A DNA stretch of 64,000 nt. Source: Siphonodentalium dalli. Its lineage: Eukaryota; Mollusca; Scaphopoda; Gadilida; Siphonodentaliidae. Within the stretch, counting starts at the first letter, position 1. Each line of letters opens with the position of its first letter. The notes under the pieces were generated by a model. It searched no databases, was not told the DNA's origin, and was given only the letters and a program-made list of their open reading frames with translations. The position numbers and the translations under genes were made by a program. Where the stretch lies: positions 249,687,582 through 249,751,581 of the forward strand of contig CP136061.1 in the NCBI GenBank assembly GCA_032622095.1, in the 5' to 3' direction. Of the stretch, positions 10,614-21,856 are shown in pieces.

Positions 10614-12558
10614 CATGTTCATTGTACCATGGGGTGGGCTCATTGTATCATGGGGGTGGTCAATGTTAAAACATGTTCATTGTATCATGGGGTGGGCTCA
10701 TTGTATCATGGGGGTGGTCAATGTTGAAACATGTTCATTGTATCATGGGGGGGGGGGGGGGCTCATTGTATCATGTGGTGGTCAATGTTGAAACATGTTC
10801 ATTGTATCATGGGGTGGGCTCATTGTATCATGGGGGTGGTCAATTTTAAAACATATTCATTGTATCATGGGGGGGGGGGGGCTCATTGTATCATGGGGGT
10901 GGTCAATGTTAAAACATGTTCACTGTATCATGGGGTGGGCTCATTGTATCATGGGGGTGGTCAATGTTAAAATATGTTCATTGTATCATGGGGGGGGGGG
11001 GTGGTCTCATTGTATCATGGGGGTGGTCAATGTTAAAATATGTTCATTGTATCATGGGGGTGGTCAATGTATCATGGTCTCATTGTATGATGGGGGTGAT
11101 CAATGTTAAAATATGTTCATTGTATCATGGGGGGGGGGGTCTCATTGTATCATGGGTGGTCTCATTGTATCATGGGGGTGGTCTCATTGTATCATGGGGT
11201 GGTCTCATTGTATCATGGGGTGGTCTAAATTGTATCATGGGGTGGGCTCATTGTATCATGGGGGGTGGTCAATGTTAAACATGTTCATTATATCATGGGG
11301 GTGGTCTCACTTTATCATGGGGGTGGTCTCATTGTATCATGGGGGTGGTCAATGTTAAAATATGTTCATTGTATCATGGGGGTGGTCAATGTATCATGGT
11401 ATCATTGTATGATGGGGGTGATCAATGTTAAAATATGTTCATTGTATCATGGGGGGGGGGGTGGTCTCATTGTATCATGGGTGGTCTCATTGTATCATGG
11501 GGTGGTCTCATTGTATCATGGGGGTGGTCTCATTGTATCATGGGGTGGTCTCATTGTATCATGGGGGTGGTCAATGTATCATGGGGTGGTCTCATTGTAT
11601 CATGGGGTGGTCTCATTGTATCATGGGGTGGTCTAAATTGTATCATGGGGTGGGCTCATTGTATCATGGGGGGTGGTCAATGTTAAACATGTTCATTATA
11701 TCATGGGGGTGGTCTCACTTTATCATGGGGGTGGTCTCATTGTATCATGGGGGTGGTCAATGTTAAAATATGTTCATTGTATCATGGGGGTGGTCAATGT
11801 ATCATGGTATCATTGTATGATGGGGGTGATCAATGTTAAAATATGTTCATTGTATCATGGGGGGGGGGTGGTCTCATTGTATCATGGGTGGTCTCATTGT
11901 ATCATTCATGGGGGTGGTCTCATTGTATCATGGGGTGGTCTCATTGTATCATGGGGTGGTCTAAATGGTATCATGGGGGTGGTCTCACTTTATCATGGGG
12001 GTGGTCTCATTGTATCATGGGTGGTCTCATTGTATCATGGGGGTGGTCTCATTGTATCATGGGGTGGTCTCATTGTATCATGGGGTGGTCTAAATTGTAT
12101 CATGGGGGTGGGCTCATTGTATCATGGGGGGATGGTCAATGTTAAACATGTTCATTATATCATGGGAGTGGTCTAAATTGTATCATGGGGGTGGGCTCAT
12201 TGTATCATGGGGTGGGCTCATTGTATCATGGGGTGGGCTCATTGTATCATGGGGTGGGCTCATTGTATCATGGGGGGATGGTCAATGTTAAACATGTTCA
12301 TTATATCATGGGAGTGGTCTAAATTGTATCATGGGGGTGGTCTCACTTTATCATGGGGTGGTCTCATTGTATCATGGGGTGGGCTCATTGTATCATGGGG
12401 TGGGCTCACTTTATCATGGGGGTGGGCTTATTGTATCATGGGGTGGTCTCACTTTATCATGGGGGTGGTCTCACTTTATCATGGGGTTGGTCTCACTTTA
12501 TCATGGGGGTGGTCTCACTTTATCATGGGGTGGTCTCATTGTATCATGGGGTGGGGGA
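10614..12558 (+). repeat. G-rich minisatellite, about 20-25-bp units, ~1.9 kb
   Basis: Head-to-tail units built from TCATTGTATCATGGGG(G)TGG with alternating linkers TCTCAT, GCTCAT, TCAATGTTAAAATATG and TCTAAAT. G runs of 4-14 occur on the plus strand, which is antisense to Cav1. Higher-order blocks of several hundred bases recur within it (compare 11080-11420 with 11405-11830). All long open frames here are repeat artefacts. Confidence 0.95.
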
Positions 12559-12857
12559 TGGTTAATGTTACATTGTAATTCAAGTTGAATATTTATTCGC
12601 TAAAACACGCATTCTGATTGGTCAAGTGTTGCTAACTTTAGTTTTCTATTCACCAGCATCGGCTGCTGATTGGTTAGCAAATTTTTAATGTAGCACAGTC
12701 TTGACAACGAGCATAAAATATGTCAACGCCCCAGCCAGGAGTCTCGTAATCGAGTCAACCGGCCGCTCAAAGATGTATAATATAGACACCATTGACAGGA
12801 AGTTGTTAGACGAAAAATGAAATCTGCTAGTTATATTACTATTTCATAATCATGAGT

Positions 12858-12917
12858 TCAAGAATAGCATAAGTTATGAACCACTTGGATTTCAAAATCT
12901 CTTACATGGAACAGCTG
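12858..12917. pseudogene. Degenerate copy of the IIIS5 exon donor region
   Basis: About 60 bp matches 13531-13589 almost base for base (GATAGCATAAGTTATGAACC..CCACTTGGATTTCAAAATCT). It covers the last ~11 bp of the IIIS5 exon, the donor (here TGTAAGAG rather than GTGAGA) and the adjacent intron. No coding potential. Confidence 0.7.
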
Positions 12918-13046
12918 TTGTAACAATACAGAGTGCCGAAAAGCGGTAGTTTGTTGCTTAAACACTCCATCACCGGGTACAGTACTGACGACGATTCCAT
13001 TAATATTTTGTATTTATTACTACAGACCTACACTTATACTTACATA

Positions 13047-13177
13047 TATACAACTACTTACTCATGTGCATAACTCAAAATTTCAGAATTAACCCTTTCG
13101 ATGCCTCGCAGGCCGCGAGGCATCGAAAGGGTTAATTTTGAAATTTTGAGTTATGCATATGAGTAAGTAGTTGTATA
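13047..13177. repeat. 131-bp palindrome holding a 47-bp TTAA palindrome
   Basis: Outer arms ACAACTACTTACTCATGTGC..GAGTAAGTAGTTGT. The inner unit 13089-13135 runs TTAACCCTTTCGATGCCTCG through CAGGCC to CGAGGCATCGAAAGGGTTAA, i.e. family-type TTAACCC..GGGTTAA ends with almost nothing between. Confidence 0.85.
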
Positions 13178-13577
13178 CGTTCTGAATTTCTAAATTGGTA
13201 AAACCCAACTATGTACCACGGTCCCATCTTTTACTGAAACTACCGATATGGGACAATCATGATACTTAAAGTTTTAACTTCCTGCGTATATGCATTTCCT
13301 TTATGATGATGCGTGATTCTACAATACTGGTACGCATACGCTTGTCATATAGTGTACTCATATTTTCTAAATTTCAAAACACCAAGCATACTTCTGTTAT
13401 GCTCCTGTTTTTCATTTATCCGACTTGTGTACCTAGATTTTGTATACCTTTGTCCATGTTACCGAATAACAGGTTTACCCCTGTATTCTGCGGTGTTCCC
13501 AGCCCCACCTGGATCTCTATATTTTTACAACAAGGATAGCATAAGTTATGAACCACTTGGATTTCAAAATCTCTCAC

Positions 13578-13685
13578 CTGGAACAGCTGGACGCCGATGA
13601 CAGCAAACATGAACTGGAGCAAACATGTGACTAACATGATGTTATAAATAGTCCTCACAGCAACTATGACGCACTGTACCACATG
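13578..13685 (-). CDS. Cav1: Cav1 exon, IIIS4-S5 linker and IIIS5
   Basis: 108-nt exon (36 codons, phase 0 both ends) with a GTTACAG acceptor and a GTGAGA donor. It begins [18 protein letters not shown] and continues [18 protein letters not shown], the IIIS5 helix. The Thr and Gln known in vertebrate Cav1.2 as dihydropyridine contacts in IIIS5 are present in VTCLLQ; vertebrates usually have VTTLLQ. Upstream lies the 16.4-kb intron with the 32-bp and 48-bp arrays. A degenerate copy of its donor region lies at 12858-12917. Confidence 0.97.
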
Positions 13686-13699
13686 CTGTAACACAAAAA

Positions 13700-14982
13700 T
13701 TATAAGAAACATCCTAAAAAGATTAACAAAGAGACAGTTATTCACTCGACATTGAAAATTTAGCAGAATTCAAGCATATATTGTCACATAAGACTCCAGT
13801 CAATTCTTAATACCCGAACACATGGCAAACTTCACGAGTTAACCAGAAAAGACATTTCAGAACAAGTCAGTGAGTATGAAACAGGGTAATGTCAAAATGT
13901 GAACGGCACCCGGTTGTATACCAAATACGGTAATATCTATCCCGGTTAGACTTCAAGAGTTCAACCGATATGAGAATTCAAATGTATGTAAATTCCTAAA
14001 AAAAATGGTGGATAAAACGTTCACTTGGTCCGCTGCAATAACCACGCTCAAAACTTGTTGTTAGGATTAAAATTTGAGAGGATTCAACTCGAGCTTCAAT
14101 TTGATGTGAAATCATTGACCTGATTTTATTCGAGCTGAAAATGCCCGATTCGTTGGAGTCTATAACATACATGGTATGACATGGGCTAACAGAGACCATT
14201 TCCAAAGTGAATGCTAAATCCTCAAAGGCTGCCACTGAAAGAAAATCACCAGTTGCCCACAAGACATTTTCCAAGTAGAAATTTCTGATAATAAGTCTGC
14301 CATTTTTAGAATCTACAAAAAAAACTTTTGCAAATGAAATGTGATAACATTTGTTTGTGCAAAATAATGCTTAGAGAAAGTTAAATTTCCACAAGAACAA
14401 TTAATTAACAAAATAAATTACTTTATGAAAGTGTCAATGACATCTCAACTTTAAGGGGATAATGTCCTACATTACAGTTAATGAAGCGATGAGGAATGCA
14501 GACAGTTTAAATGTTTAAGTAATACCAGGTTACCCCGAAGAGCCATATGAAGTTTGGCATCAATTGGATGAAAAATGTTAGCAGTAGGAATATTTAGTAA
14601 TGCAAAGAGTAAAATGGAAAAGGCTACCGGCAGCAATGTTTTTTGTATTGAATAACGTTCAAATTCGATAGCTCCCACCTAGAAGTGTTCCTGACATGAT
14701 GGTAAATTAAAAAAAAAAAGGGTGTTTTCTATGTGAAATCCAAGATGGCTGCTAGCGGCCATGTTTTTCAACAAAATTTAGAAAAAATGTGATGCTCCCA
14801 ACTAGTGGTCACCCTGAAGATCCACATGAAGTATTTAGTGACAATTGGATGAGGGATGTCACATTTACAACAACAACAACATAATTTTTAAGATTTCAAG
14901 ACTAAGATAACTTTTTCTGTGAATAAAACACTGACAAACTAAAGATTGGGTGTAATTATCTTTCTATAAAGGCACAATAAAG
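13700..14982. other. Intron, no clear feature
   Basis: AT-rich intron. A weak direct repeat links GGTTACCCCGAAGAGCCATATGAAGT (about 14530) with GGTCACCCTGAAGATCCACATGAAGT (about 14808). No coding or palindromic element is recognised. Confidence 0.5.
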
Positions 14983-15199
14983 TACAGTAATGCCCTAAGT
15001 AATCGACTCCTTAACCACAGCAGAATTATGTGTAACTTTTCAGGATTTAGTAAGAAATATGGCTTGTTGCCATTCATCGGAAAGCTCTCCCCGAGAGCTT
15101 TCCGATGAATGGCAACAAGCCATATTTCCGACTAAATCCTGAAAAGTTACCCATAATTCTGCTGTGGTTAAGGAGTCGATTAGTTAGGGCATTACTGTA
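14983..15199. mobile_element. Foldback MITE family E, complete
   Basis: TACAGTAATGCCCTAAGTAA to TTAGGGCATTACTGTA. Arms of about 105 nt are nearly perfect, so this is a good reference copy. Confidence 0.9.
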
Positions 15200-15265
15200 C
15201 ATCTCTAAGAATTAAGAAAACAGAAGTGAGGCCAAACAATCAAGAAAACATTGGATAATTGTTAA

Positions 15266-15704
15266 CAAGTCTGGATATCGTCTGTCGGACATTAGCAGAA
15301 AGAGGCCCCCAGAGGGTGAATTTAGTGATGTTATCCCCACTCAGTGGGCTAGCATCACCAAATTCACCCTTGGGGGACCTCATTCTGCTTAGGCCTCATC
15401 TTCTTGGAAGTATCTATAGTCTTAAATTAACATATTTTTTAGTTAATTTTTCCCTTGTGTTCAGCTTCTATATCCCATAAGTTGCAGAAGATTAAATGCA
15501 TAATCGAGGTGACTGATGGGGGAACATCGCCAACTTCAACTGGGGAACTGATCTTAGGTCGCTCATAACAGTTGAGTCCTAAGCAGCATGAGGTTCCCAG
15601 AGGGTAAATTTGGTGATGCTAGCCCACCATGTGGGATAGCCTCACTGAATTCACCGTGACTCTGGGGACCTCATTCTGAAAATGTCAGACACACTATATC
15701 CAGG
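15266..15704. mobile_element. Family F hairpin element, long version
   Basis: CAAGTCTGGATATCGTCTGT, left foldback, middle with TTTTTTAGTTAATTTTTCCC and CATAATCGAGG, then a right foldback ending CACACTATATCCAGG. Ends worn. Confidence 0.7.
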
Positions 15705-15792
15705 AAATAATTGTGATGATTTTTCCAAATGATAAAACCAAACCCAGGAGATCGCTACTAAATTAATATGAATCTTACAGTACTAATGGCTA

Positions 15793-16862
15793 ACATAATT
15801 AATATATCGGTTATAGTCCAGTAGGTGCCATGATGTCTGTACATAATTAATATATCGGTTATAGTCCAGTAGGTGCCATGATGTCTGTACATAATTAATA
15901 TATTGGTTATAGTCCAGTAGGTGCCATGATGTCTGTACATAATTCATATATCGGTTACAGTCCAGTAGGTGCCATGATGTCTGTACATAATTAATATATC
16001 GGTTATAGTCCAGTAGGTGCCATGATGTCTGTACATAATTAAAATATTGGTTATAGTCCAGTAGGTGCCATGATGTCTGTACATAATTAATATATCGGTT
16101 ATAGTCCAGTAGGTGCCATGATGTCTGTACATAATTAATATATCGGTTATAGTCCAGTAGGTGCCATGATGTCTGTACATAATTAATATATCGGTTATAG
16201 TCCAGTAGGTGCCATGATGTCTGTACATAAATAATATATCGGTTATAGTCCAGTAGGTGACATGATGTCTATACATAATTAATATATCGGTTATAGTCCA
16301 GTAGGTGCCATGATGTCTGTACATAATTAATATATCGGTTATAGTCCAGTAGGTGCCATGATGTCTGTACATAATTAATATATCGGTTATAGTCCAGTAG
16401 GTGCCATGATGTCTGTACATAATTAATATATCGGTTATAGTCCAGTAGGTGCCATGATGTCTGTACATAATTAATATATCGGTTATAGTCCAGTAGGTGC
16501 CATGATATCTGTTGTGAGGGGTGCTAACATAATTAATATATTGGTTATAGTCCAGTAGGTGCCATGATGTCTGTACATAATTAATATATCGGTTATAGTC
16601 CAGTAGGTGCCATGATGTCTGTACATAATTAATATATCGGTTACAGTCCAGTAGGTGCCATGATGTCTATACATAATTAATATATCGGTTATAGTCCAGT
16701 AGGTGCCATGATGTCTGTACATAATTAAAATATTGGTTATAGTCCAGTAGGTGCCATGATGTCTGTACATAATTAATATATCGGTTATAGTCCAGTAGGT
16801 GCCATGATGTCTGTACATAATTAATATATTGGTTATAGTCCAGTAGGTGCCATGATGTCTGT
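15793..16862. repeat. 48-bp minisatellite, about 22 units
   Basis: Unit ACATAATTAATATATCGGTT AT AGTCCAGTAGGTGCCATGATGTCTGT. Units are nearly identical with a few variants (TCGG/TTGG, TTATAG/TTACAG). One junction (16510-16530) has a TGTGAGGGGTGCTA insert whose GCTAACATAATT also begins the array, so a block was duplicated. 48 is divisible by 3, so the minus strand stays open as a 16-residue repeat; this is not evidence of a protein. Confidence 0.95.
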
Positions 16863-17125
16863 CATTCGAGAAAAGAGCATGGGGGGTGTCAAAAAATCTC
16901 AGTACAGTTTCACGCATTGAAACAGTTTTCCTCCATTATCAGGGGAGGGGAGGGGGGCACGGCTCAGCTCCAAAAAAAAATGTTAATACTTAGAGCTATT
17001 TTTTTTACCTTAAACTTAGATATAATGTAATTTTAACTGCATTTAATTCTTGTTGAAAAATTAATAAATACCGAGTATATGTCAGTTTGTGTCACACGAA
17101 CATAAAATGCATGGACACGTATAAG

Positions 17126-17275
17126 CAAGCCTTGAAATAGGGTGTCTGTCATTTGCAGAATGAGGTCCCCAGAGGGTGAATTTAGTGATGCACCCCGCAT
17201 AGCGGGCTAGCATCACCAAATTCACCCTCTGGGGACCTCATTCTGCAAATGACAGACACCCTATTTCAAGGCTTG
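17126..17275. mobile_element. Family F hairpin element, short complete copy
   Basis: CAAGCCTTGAAATAGGGTGT to its complement ending CAAGGCTTG. Flanked by CGTATAAG / TGTATAAG, a near-perfect 8-bp target duplication. Confidence 0.85.
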
Positions 17276-17368
17276 TGTATAAGCAATCAATGCCATGTCA
17301 AAGTGAGCTATTAACATAAGGTGTTATTGTTCGAGCCCATGTTCAAGTGACACCATCAGAATATCCTT

Positions 17369-17792
17369 TTTAACCCTTCCATGACTGGAGTTACCTCCCT
17401 TTTTAACCCTTCCATGACTGGAGTTACCTCCCTTTTTAACCCTTCCATGACTGGAGTTACCTCCCTTTTTAACCCTTCCATGACTGGAGTTACCTCCCTT
17501 TTTAACCCTTCCATGACTGGAGTTACCTCCCTTTTTAACCATTCCATGACTGGAGCTTCCTGAAATTTTGCGAAAACACCCTGTGCCAATGCATTCTCTT
17601 ATACATGCGAGTCTCCAATAGGGAGCCTCGCATATATAAGAGAATACATTGGCCTAACAATATTTACCTTTACCTTGTAAGCCAGACCATTCTCTTATAT
17701 ATGCGAAGCTCCCTATGGGAGACTCGCATATATATATATAAGAGAATGCACTGGCACAGGATCTTTAATGCTGCACCAGCTCCCGTCATGAA
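17369..17792. mobile_element. TTAA MITE family B with amplified left end
   Basis: TTTTTAACCCTTCCATGACTGGAGTTACCTCCC is repeated about 5.5 times (33-bp period, 17369-17545). A normal B body follows (CTTCCTGAAATTTTGCG, two hairpin modules), ending CTCCCGTCATGAA. The right TTAA is lost. Confidence 0.85.
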
Positions 17793-18252
17793 CCTCATGT
17801 TAGATAAGATGTTAGTGTTATTTCACTCCATTGTTAGTTGGCAGCGTAGTTAATGTCACTCAAACTATATTAGTCTTATAGGCCATCACTTAAATGAATC
17901 TCAATGTAGATAGGACTATCATATACAATGTTACACCACTCAAAGTCAATTATTAATCCTTTAGTTAATAAGTACTCATTAAAGATGGATTTTCTCTTCA
18001 TATAACAAATCTGTAATAGTTCCGTGGGTATAAAATAATAAATAAGAATTGAAGACTCATGTCCGGAAACACTTCTATCAATTAATATTGATTTTATTTC
18101 AAATATTTTATTATAAAATGAGATGATTAAGTGGGACACTTTATTGTTCTATTTCTAGAACAGTCTGAACAGACCATTCAGGTGATACGATATAGCTATA
18201 TAGATCATTAGGATGTTACTGTAGCTATGCTCAGAACATCGAATGTCCCACA

Positions 18253-18642
18253 TTAACCCTTTACCCAACAAACCGGCCAAATAAAGCTTCAACAGCCTAA
18301 AATATCTTCGGTCTGTCTCAATAGAACCATACAAATATGGATATCATTGGAACCGGCTCCTTGACCACATTGTGATAGTTACAGTCATGCCCTATGCCAA
18401 TGCACTCTCTTATATACGCGAGTCGACCATAGGTCGCCTCGCATATATAAGAGAATGCATTGGCCTAAAAAAAATCTTTTTTTAACACTTTTTACCATTT
18501 TTTCTTACATTCTTTAACAATTTTATAATTTTTAATGTGTTAAGCCAATGCATTCTCTTATATATGCGAGGCGACCTATGGTCGACTCGCATATATAAGA
18601 GAATGCATTGGCACAGGGCCGTTCTGTTGGGTAAAGGGTTAA
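18253..18642. mobile_element. TTAA MITE family A, complete
   Basis: TTAACCCTTTACCCAACAAA to GTTGGGTAAAGGGTTAA, 390 bp including both TTAA sites. Both mirrored hairpin modules and the TTTTTTTAACACTTTTTACC spacer are intact. Confidence 0.92.
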
Positions 18643-18879
18643 TTGCTTGTATTGTTTTATTACATAGTTATTAGCGATAATGAGTCTAATTTACGTTTTT
18701 TTTGGGACAAAATTACACAATAAATTTCCACACATTTTTAGACCAGAACATATTCTAAATATAATCAATATTAATCGATAGAAGCATTTCCGGACAGGGG
18801 TCTTCGATTCATATCTAATATTTTATCCCCGGTAACTATATAATACATGTTAACAAAGAGATAATCCTCCTTTAATAAA

Positions 18880-19115
18880 TACTCATTAAAAAGAAATGTT
18901 CAGATAATAAGTTCAACAAACAACCTAATGTCATTTGTTGAACTTATTTTCAGAACATATCCCACCATAAGAATCCTTCCGCACTTGTCTTATATTTTTG
19001 TCTGTCTGTCGTCAGCTCAGTTTCCCTGAACACCCCTCCAAATGTATAAATTGACTATTCCAATTTATTCTTTTAGAACTGAGTGGGAGAATCCATTCAG
19101 TTGAGAAAGGGTTAA
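18880..19115. mobile_element. TTAA family I copy
   Basis: Contains TGTTCAGATAATAAGTTCAA and the inverse TTGAACTTATTTTCAGAACA. It ends GAATCCATTCAGTTGAGAAAGGGTTAA with TTAA at 19112-19115. Confidence 0.65.
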
Positions 19116-19591
19116 ACGAGTCTCAGGCCACTCTTTTAAATCAATGTGAGTAAAGGGTTTAAATTCAAATTATGATGAAATAATTTCTCCAACATAGTCC
19201 GAATATTATAGGCTACGCAAAGTCTAATTGTCGTTTCTAAGGCCCGTGCACATGGTCCAAAAAAACCAGAGCGTGCAATCTTTTTATTCACGTTCAATTT
19301 GTCAGGAAATTTTTTTATAGGTACGAAATAATTGTGGTTTTTTATACAAACATTCCCTTATCCCAATTCAAACTTCAGATTCATTGCTGTATTTGGTAAC
19401 TATGTTCACACATGTGTCAAAGGTACTCAATCTGATTTAACGCACCAAAATTACTATTTCTTTGGCTTCGGGGGTAAACAATATTTGATTCAAGTCGAGG
19501 AACCCACCTATCAAAGCCCAGAGCGATTAGATATCGATGTTTGAAGTTTGCTGTTTCTATTGTTTGTGGACCAGAACTTGTCCAGAACCAC

Positions 19592-19714
19592 GTGCTCAAA
19601 TGGACAAATTGCGGTTGTAAGATGGATAACTCTAAAATCAAGTGATTACTATTGTTAATAATAACCACTTCATTTTAGAGTTATCCATCTTACAACCGCA
19701 ATTTGTCCATTTGA
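19592..19714. repeat. Palindrome, about 120 bp
   Basis: GCTCAAATGGACAAATTGCG and TTGTAAGATGGATAACTCTA fold back onto the 3' half after a TGATTACTATTGTTAATAAT loop. The GATGGATAACTCTAAAATCAA block and upstream sequence recur at 37600-37800. Confidence 0.8.
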
Positions 19715-19719
19715 GCATG

Positions 19720-19957
19720 CTTTAGATAATATTTAATTAAATAGCACTCACAAATACTTTAGATAATATTTAATTAAATAGCACTCACGAATGCTTTAGA
19801 TAATATTTAATTAAATAGCACTCACGAATGCTTTAGATAATATTTAATTAAATAGCACTCACGAATGCTTTAGATAATATTTAATTAAATAGCACTCACG
19901 AATACTTTAGATAATATTTAATTAAATAGCACTCACGAATGCTTTAGATAATATTTT
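19720..19957. repeat. 37-bp minisatellite, about 6.4 units
   Basis: Unit CTTTAGATAATATTTAATTA AATAGCACTCACGAATG. It starts directly after the palindrome at 19592-19714. Confidence 0.93.
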
Positions 19958-20397
19958 TATCTGAGAAATGGGAAACTGACTTTGCATGACCTTGAGTAAA
20001 CAAAAAGTCAATTTCTACTCAAACATAATGTCCATAAAAGTTACTTCCCCCCCCCCCAACAGATGTTCATAAAAGTTAGTTCATAGATTCCATGTTATTT
20101 AATTCATAACAAATCAGCCAATAAAGTATCATTCACACATATTTTACTGAGTTTGCAGATCCAATTCATCATGACAGTCGTTTATGAATCGAAAATTTGA
20201 ATCTGGAAAATTTGAATCTGGTATGTTCGATCTCATTTCAGAGCAATTTGTATAAAAATATACCGCAATTTATTTCGTACCGATTATAATTATTTCCGAC
20301 ATTTAAAAAGCGAATAAGAAGGTTGCACGTGAGGGGTTTCAGAACCATGCGTGCAGGCCTGAGAAACAAGAAATTGACTTTGCATGACCAAAGCAAG

Positions 20398-20841
20398 TGT
20401 GAGAATAAGGTCAGTCATTTGCAGAATGACGTCCCCAGAAGGTGAATTTAGTGACACTACCCTGCATGGTGGGGTAGCATCACCAAATTCACCCTCTGGG
20501 GACCTGATTCTGCTTAGGCCTCATCTTCTCTGGAAAGTTTCTTTATTATCAAATTTCTTTACAAATATTCTATTTTTTTTAGATTAGTTTCTCAATATCC
20601 CCCAAATTGGCAGATGACAAATTGCATAATCAAGGTTCCCAATGGGTGTACATCACAATATTCACCATTTGGGAACTTCAATCTTGAGTTTATGTCTCCC
20701 ATAGCAGATGATGACATGAAGAATGAGGTCCCCAGAGGGTGAATTTGGTGATGCTAGCCCACTATGCGGGATAGCATCACTAAATTCACCTTCTGGGGAC
20801 CTCAGTCTGCAATTGACAGACACACTATATACACAGGCTTG
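20398..20841. mobile_element. Family F hairpin element, long version
   Basis: Left foldback (TGACGTCCCCAGAAGGTG..), middle with TTCTCTGGAAAGTTTCTTTA, CATAATCAAGGTTCCCAATG and CACCATTTGGGAACTTCAAT, then a right foldback ending TATACACAGGCTTG. The left terminus is worn. Confidence 0.75.
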
Positions 20842-21007
20842 GACCAAAGTATAAATCACTTCAAAACGGTTTGATTTCTTGTGAGTGGATTTCAGTTAAA
20901 TGAGAGTACCCTGTTAAATTATCCCGTTATAATTGTGATAGTGCCAAAAATAAATGATCTAACTTTGGGTGGTGTCATTGCGAAAAAATTAGCTAACATT
21001 TACACAG

Positions 21008-21178
21008 TTTGAAATAAACACAGAAACGCAGGTATCAGAATAAAGATTCCATTATCGGACTCATTGAAATAAACACAGAAATGATGCAGGTATCAGAAGT
21101 TAGACTCTGTTATCGGACTCATTGATATAAACACAGAAACGCAGGTATCAGAATCAAGACTCTGTTATCCGACTCATA
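21008..21178. repeat. About 60-bp direct repeat, 3 copies
   Basis: GAAATAAACACAGAAACGCA GGTATCAGAAT..TTATCGGACTCATT occurs three times head to tail with small indels. Confidence 0.8.
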
Positions 21179-21181
21179 AAG

Positions 21182-21397
21182 TACAGTAATGCCCTAAGTA
21201 ATCGACTCCTTAACCACAGCAGAATTATGGGTAACTTTTCAGGATTTAGTCGGAAATATGGCTTGTTACCATTCATCGGAAAGCTCTCCCCGAGAGCTTT
21301 CTGATGAATGGCAACAAGCCATATTTCCGACTAAATCCTGAAAAGTTACCCATAATTCTTCTGTGTTTAAGGAGTCGATTATTTAGGGCATTATTAT
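21182..21397. mobile_element. Foldback MITE family E
   Basis: TACAGTAATGCCCTAAGTAA to TTTAGGGCATTATTATA. The right terminus is slightly mutated. Confidence 0.85.
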
Positions 21398-21423
21398 ATT
21401 TCATTTAATCCTCCAGCACTTGT

Positions 21424-21684
21424 TTAACCCTTTCATGATGTGAGCTGCGCTGGCGCAGCATTAAAGATCCTGTGCCAGTGCATTCTCTTATATATGCGAG
21501 TCTCCCAAAGGGAGCCTCGCATACATAAGAGAATGCACTGGCTTACAAGTTCAAGGTAAATATTGTTAGCCCAATATATTCTTTTATATGCGAGGCTCCA
21601 TAAGGGAAAATCGCATATATAAGTGAATATATTGGCACAGGGTTTTCGAAAAATTTCAGGAAGCTCCAGTCATGGAACGGTTAA
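21424..21684. mobile_element. TTAA MITE family B (opposite orientation)
   Basis: TTAACCCTTTCATGATGTGA to CCAGTCATGGAACGGTTAA, with two hairpin modules. Its right TTAA (21681-21684) is shared with the next element. Confidence 0.85.
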
Positions 21685-21856
21685 CCCTTTTTTTTTTACT
21701 AAACACTCATTGATGAGTAGTTCCTTAAGGAAATGTTCAGATAATAACTTCTATAAACGTCCAGTTTACTGAACTTATTATCTAAACATTTTCCACCAAT
21801 GAAAATAGATATTTTTGCATTTTTATTTTATTTTTGCCTGTCTGTCGTCTGCTTAA
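21681..21856. mobile_element. TTAA family I copy between two others
   Basis: Starts TTAACCCTTTTTTTTTTACT and carries AAATGTTCAGATAATAACTT with the inverse AACTTATTATCTAAACATTT. Its last TTAA (21853-21856) is the first TTAA of the following element. Confidence 0.6.

Noticed and set aside
10540-12588. Overlapping Gly/Trp/His/Met-rich frames
   Set aside because: Translation of the G-rich minisatellite; overlapping frames shift with every indel.
15944-16917. Long minus-strand frames of a 16-residue repeat
   Set aside because: Consequence of the 48-bp tandem period; no domain, no splice context, and one frame is interrupted at the block junction.
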